Positions 9,778-11,333 of a stretch of DNA of 11,333 bases are shown here, piece after piece. The notes under the pieces are model-generated. The model saw nothing but the letters and a program-made list of their open reading frames with translations. It searched no databases and was not told the DNA's origin. Position 1 is the stretch's first letter. Each line of letters opens with the position of its first letter. A program made the position numbers and the translations under genes. Origin of the DNA: Gemmatimonadota bacterium (GTDB lineage: Bacteria; Gemmatimonadota; Gemmatimonadetes; Longimicrobiales; RSA9); NCBI GenBank assembly GCA_016207445.1, contig JACQPS010000239.1:1-11333 (forward strand), written 5' to 3'.

Positions 9778-10518
9778 TCAGGCCGGGTAGAAGCTCCGGA
9801 GCTGCCCCTCCTTCAACAGGAGGATCCGGTCCGCCCGGTCCGCCAGTTCCCGGTTGTGAGTGGCCAGCACCATGGCCACCCCATGCTCGGTGCGGAGCCG
9901 GAAAAACAAGTCGTGGAGCTGCTCGCTCGTGTGCGTGTCCAGGTTGCCGCTGGGCTCGTCGGCCAGCAGCAGGACCGGGCGGTTGGCCAGGGCGCGCGCG
10001 ACGGCGACCCGCTGCTGCTCCCCGCCACTGAGCTGCGAAGGCTTGTGACTCAAGCGTTCACCCAGGCCCACACCCTGGAGCAACGCTCGCGCCCGGTCGG
10101 CCGCCCTCCTACGATCCGCCCCCGCGATGAACAGCGGCATCATGACGTTCTCCAGCGCCGTGAACTCCCGCAGCAGGTGGTGGAATTGAAAGATGAAGCC
10201 GATGCGAGAGTTTCGCACGATGGCCAGCTCCCGGTCGGAAAGCGTGCTGAGCGGCCGGCCATCCAGCAGCACCACGCCCGCGGTCGGTCGATCCAGCCCT
10301 CCCAGCAGGTGCAGCAGGGTCGACTTCCCCGCCCCGCTCGCCCCGACGATCGCCACCGCCTCGCCGGGGGCGACGCGGATCTCTACCCCCGCCAATACCC
10401 GTAGTTCACTCCCGTCTTCCTCTATGTAAACCTTGTGCAGGTCACACCCTTCCAGGACGGGACCGGCTTCGGCCGGCAGCGCTTCCCGACCCGATGGCGC
10501 GGTGGGCCGCTCACTCAT
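9778..10518 (-). CDS. lolD: LolD, ATPase of the lipoprotein-releasing ABC transporter
   Basis: A 246-residue ABC ATPase of the MacB/LolD/FtsE family. Motifs in order: Walker A GASGAGKS (59-66), Q-loop FQFHHLLREFTALENV (Gln111), signature LSGGEQQR (163-170), Walker B LLLADEP (183-189), H-loop His221 in ATHNREL. The wording FQFHHLLREFTALENV MMP is typical of LolD rather than of MacB. The protein binds the cytoplasmic face of the LolC/E permease and powers extraction of outer-membrane lipoproteins from the inner membrane. It has about 20 residues of low-complexity sequence before the ABC domain (VLEGCDLHKVY). Its ATG lies inside the permease gene with an 8-bp overlap, the arrangement expected for a transporter pair. 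Confidence 0.93.
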   Translation of the reverse strand: MSERPTAPSGREALPAEAGPVLEGCDLHKVYIEEDGSELRVLAGVEIRVAPGEAVAIVGASGAGKSTLLHLLGGLDRPTAGVVLLDGRPLSTLSDRELAIVRNSRIGFIFQFHHLLREFTALENVMMPLFIAGADRRRAADRARALLQGVGLGERLSHKPSQLSGGEQQRVAVARALANRPVLLLADEPSGNLDTHTSEQLHDLFFRLRTEHGVAMVLATHNRELADRADRILLLKEGQLRSFYPA

Positions 10519-11333
10519 GGCGAATGGCCTCGACGGGCATGAGCCGCGACGCCTGCCGCGCGGGGTAAATGGTCGCGGCGAACGCGATCACGATGCTCGC
10601 GAGCGCGATCAGCCCGACGTCGAGCGGATCCAGCGCTACGGGCAGCGCATCCACGAAGTAAACGTCTGGCGCCAGCTTGATGAACTGGTACCGGTCCTGG
10701 AGCCACACCAGCAGCAGTCCCGCAGGAAGGCCCAGCGCCGTCCCGATCAGACCGATGGTGAGTCCCTGCAGCATGAAGACACGCAGCACGCCGCCGTCCG
10801 TCATTCCCATCGACTTCAGGATGCCGATTTCTCGCGTCTTGTCCGTGACGACCATGATCAGCGTGCTGATGATGTTGAAGGCGGCCACCACCACGATCAG
10901 GAGCAGGATCAGCGCCATCGCCAGCTTCTCCAGCTTGAGCGCGGAGAAGAGCGAGCGATTCAGCGTCATCCAGTCGCTGGTCCAGTACGGGAAGCCGAGC
11001 AGCGAGTCCAGCGCGGCAGCCACGCGATCGGCATCCCAGGCATCGCGCACGTTGACGGCGATCCCGCCGACCTCGTCCTTCAGGTCGAGCAGCTCCTGCA
11101 CCGCCGGCAAGGGGGCGTACAGGTTCTGGCTGTCGTACTCGTACATGCCCGTGTTGAACAGGCCGGTCACCTCGAACTCGCGCAGCACGGGCACGATGTC
11201 CCCGAGCGGGCCGCGCTTGATGTTCTCGAAGGACCCGACCGTGATCTTGTCCCCGGGGAGCAGCCCCAGCTTGTCGGCCAGGCGGCGCCCGACGAGCACG
11301 CCCGGCAGACCGGTCTGCGTCGGGCCGAGCGCC
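10511..11333 (-). CDS. lolC: LolC/LolE family lipoprotein-releasing permease (5' end cut by window)
   Basis: The frame is open to the window edge, giving 273 visible C-terminal residues beginning ALGPTQTGLPG; the true start and first membrane segment lie beyond 11333. The visible part has the end of the large periplasmic domain (GVLVGRRLADKLGLLPGD; FEVTGLFNTGMYEYD; YWTSDWMTLNRSLFSALKLE) and three membrane segments at about 138-161, 183-211 and 238-258 of the fragment. The cytoplasmic loop KTREIGILKSMGM is the coupling helix that contacts the ATPase, and the end YPARQASRLMPVEAIRHE is the family hallmark. A GTG at 11299 could be taken for a start but lies inside the periplasmic domain. Whether it is nearer LolC or LolE cannot be told; many non-proteobacteria use a single LolC/E-like (LolF) permease. 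The stop overlaps lolD by 8 bp. Confidence 0.9.
   Translation of the reverse strand, partial: ALGPTQTGLPGVLVGRRLADKLGLLPGDKITVGSFENIKRGPLGDIVPVLREFEVTGLFNTGMYEYDSQNLYAPLPAVQELLDLKDEVGGIAVNVRDAWDADRVAAALDSLLGFPYWTSDWMTLNRSLFSALKLEKLAMALILLLIVVVAAFNIISTLIMVVTDKTREIGILKSMGMTDGGVLRVFMLQGLTIGLIGTALGLPAGLLLVWLQDRYQFIKLAPDVYFVDALPVALDPLDVGLIALASIVIAFAATIYPARQASRLMPVEAIRHE

Noticed and set aside
11297..11299. GTG at 11299 as the start of the permease gene
   Set aside because: The frame continues to the window edge and this codon lies inside the conserved periplasmic domain, with no membrane segment before it; the gene is simply cut by the window.

Overview
The window is GC-rich and gene-dense, and every gene I can support lies on the minus strand, so it reads from about 11333 down to 1. 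It looks like a chromosomal segment of a diderm (LPS-bearing) bacterium outside the Proteobacteria. The genes fused (LpxC-FabZ), the gene order, and McsA/McsB/ClpC sitting beside outer-membrane genes best fit Gemmatimonadota or a relative. That assignment is an inference from gene content, not from a marker gene. I saw no rRNA or tRNA gene, insertion sequence, CRISPR array, phage gene or clear terminator.

Layout in the direction of transcription: (1) a LolC/LolE-type permease, cut at its 5' end by the window edge, and the ATPase LolD, which together release lipoproteins from the inner membrane; (2) a protein arginine phosphorylation and proteolysis module of McsA (zinc-finger/UVR activator), McsB (arginine kinase) and ClpC (double AAA+ unfoldase); (3) the outer-membrane assembly genes bamA (beta-barrel insertase) and skp/ompH (periplasmic chaperone); (4) the lipid A genes lpxD, a fused lpxC-fabZ, and lpxA, which is cut at its 3' end by the window edge.

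The ten genes are packed like one operon. Five junctions overlap: lolC/lolD by 8 bp, mcsA/mcsB by 1 bp (TAATG), clpC/bamA by 4 bp (GTGA), and lpxD/lpxC by 4 bp (ATGA); lolD/mcsA is separated by 2 bp. The other gaps are 14 bp (fabZ/lpxA), 21 bp (skp/lpxD), 31 bp (bamA/skp) and 57 bp (mcsB/clpC). No intergenic stretch approaches 300 bases.

Functionally, groups 1, 3 and 4 build the outer membrane: lipoprotein sorting, barrel protein insertion with chaperoning, and lipid A synthesis. Group 2 is a cytoplasmic quality-control system best known from the ctsR-mcsA-mcsB-clpC operon of Firmicutes. Here it is inserted between lolD and bamA, with clpC and bamA directly overlapping, and no ctsR is present. 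This arrangement is the most interesting feature of the window. Other points worth a look are a serine in place of the first arginine of the McsB RDxxRA allosteric motif, a possible 12-codon leader ORF ending on the clpC start codon, and a glycine-rich insert in the fourth POTRA domain of BamA.
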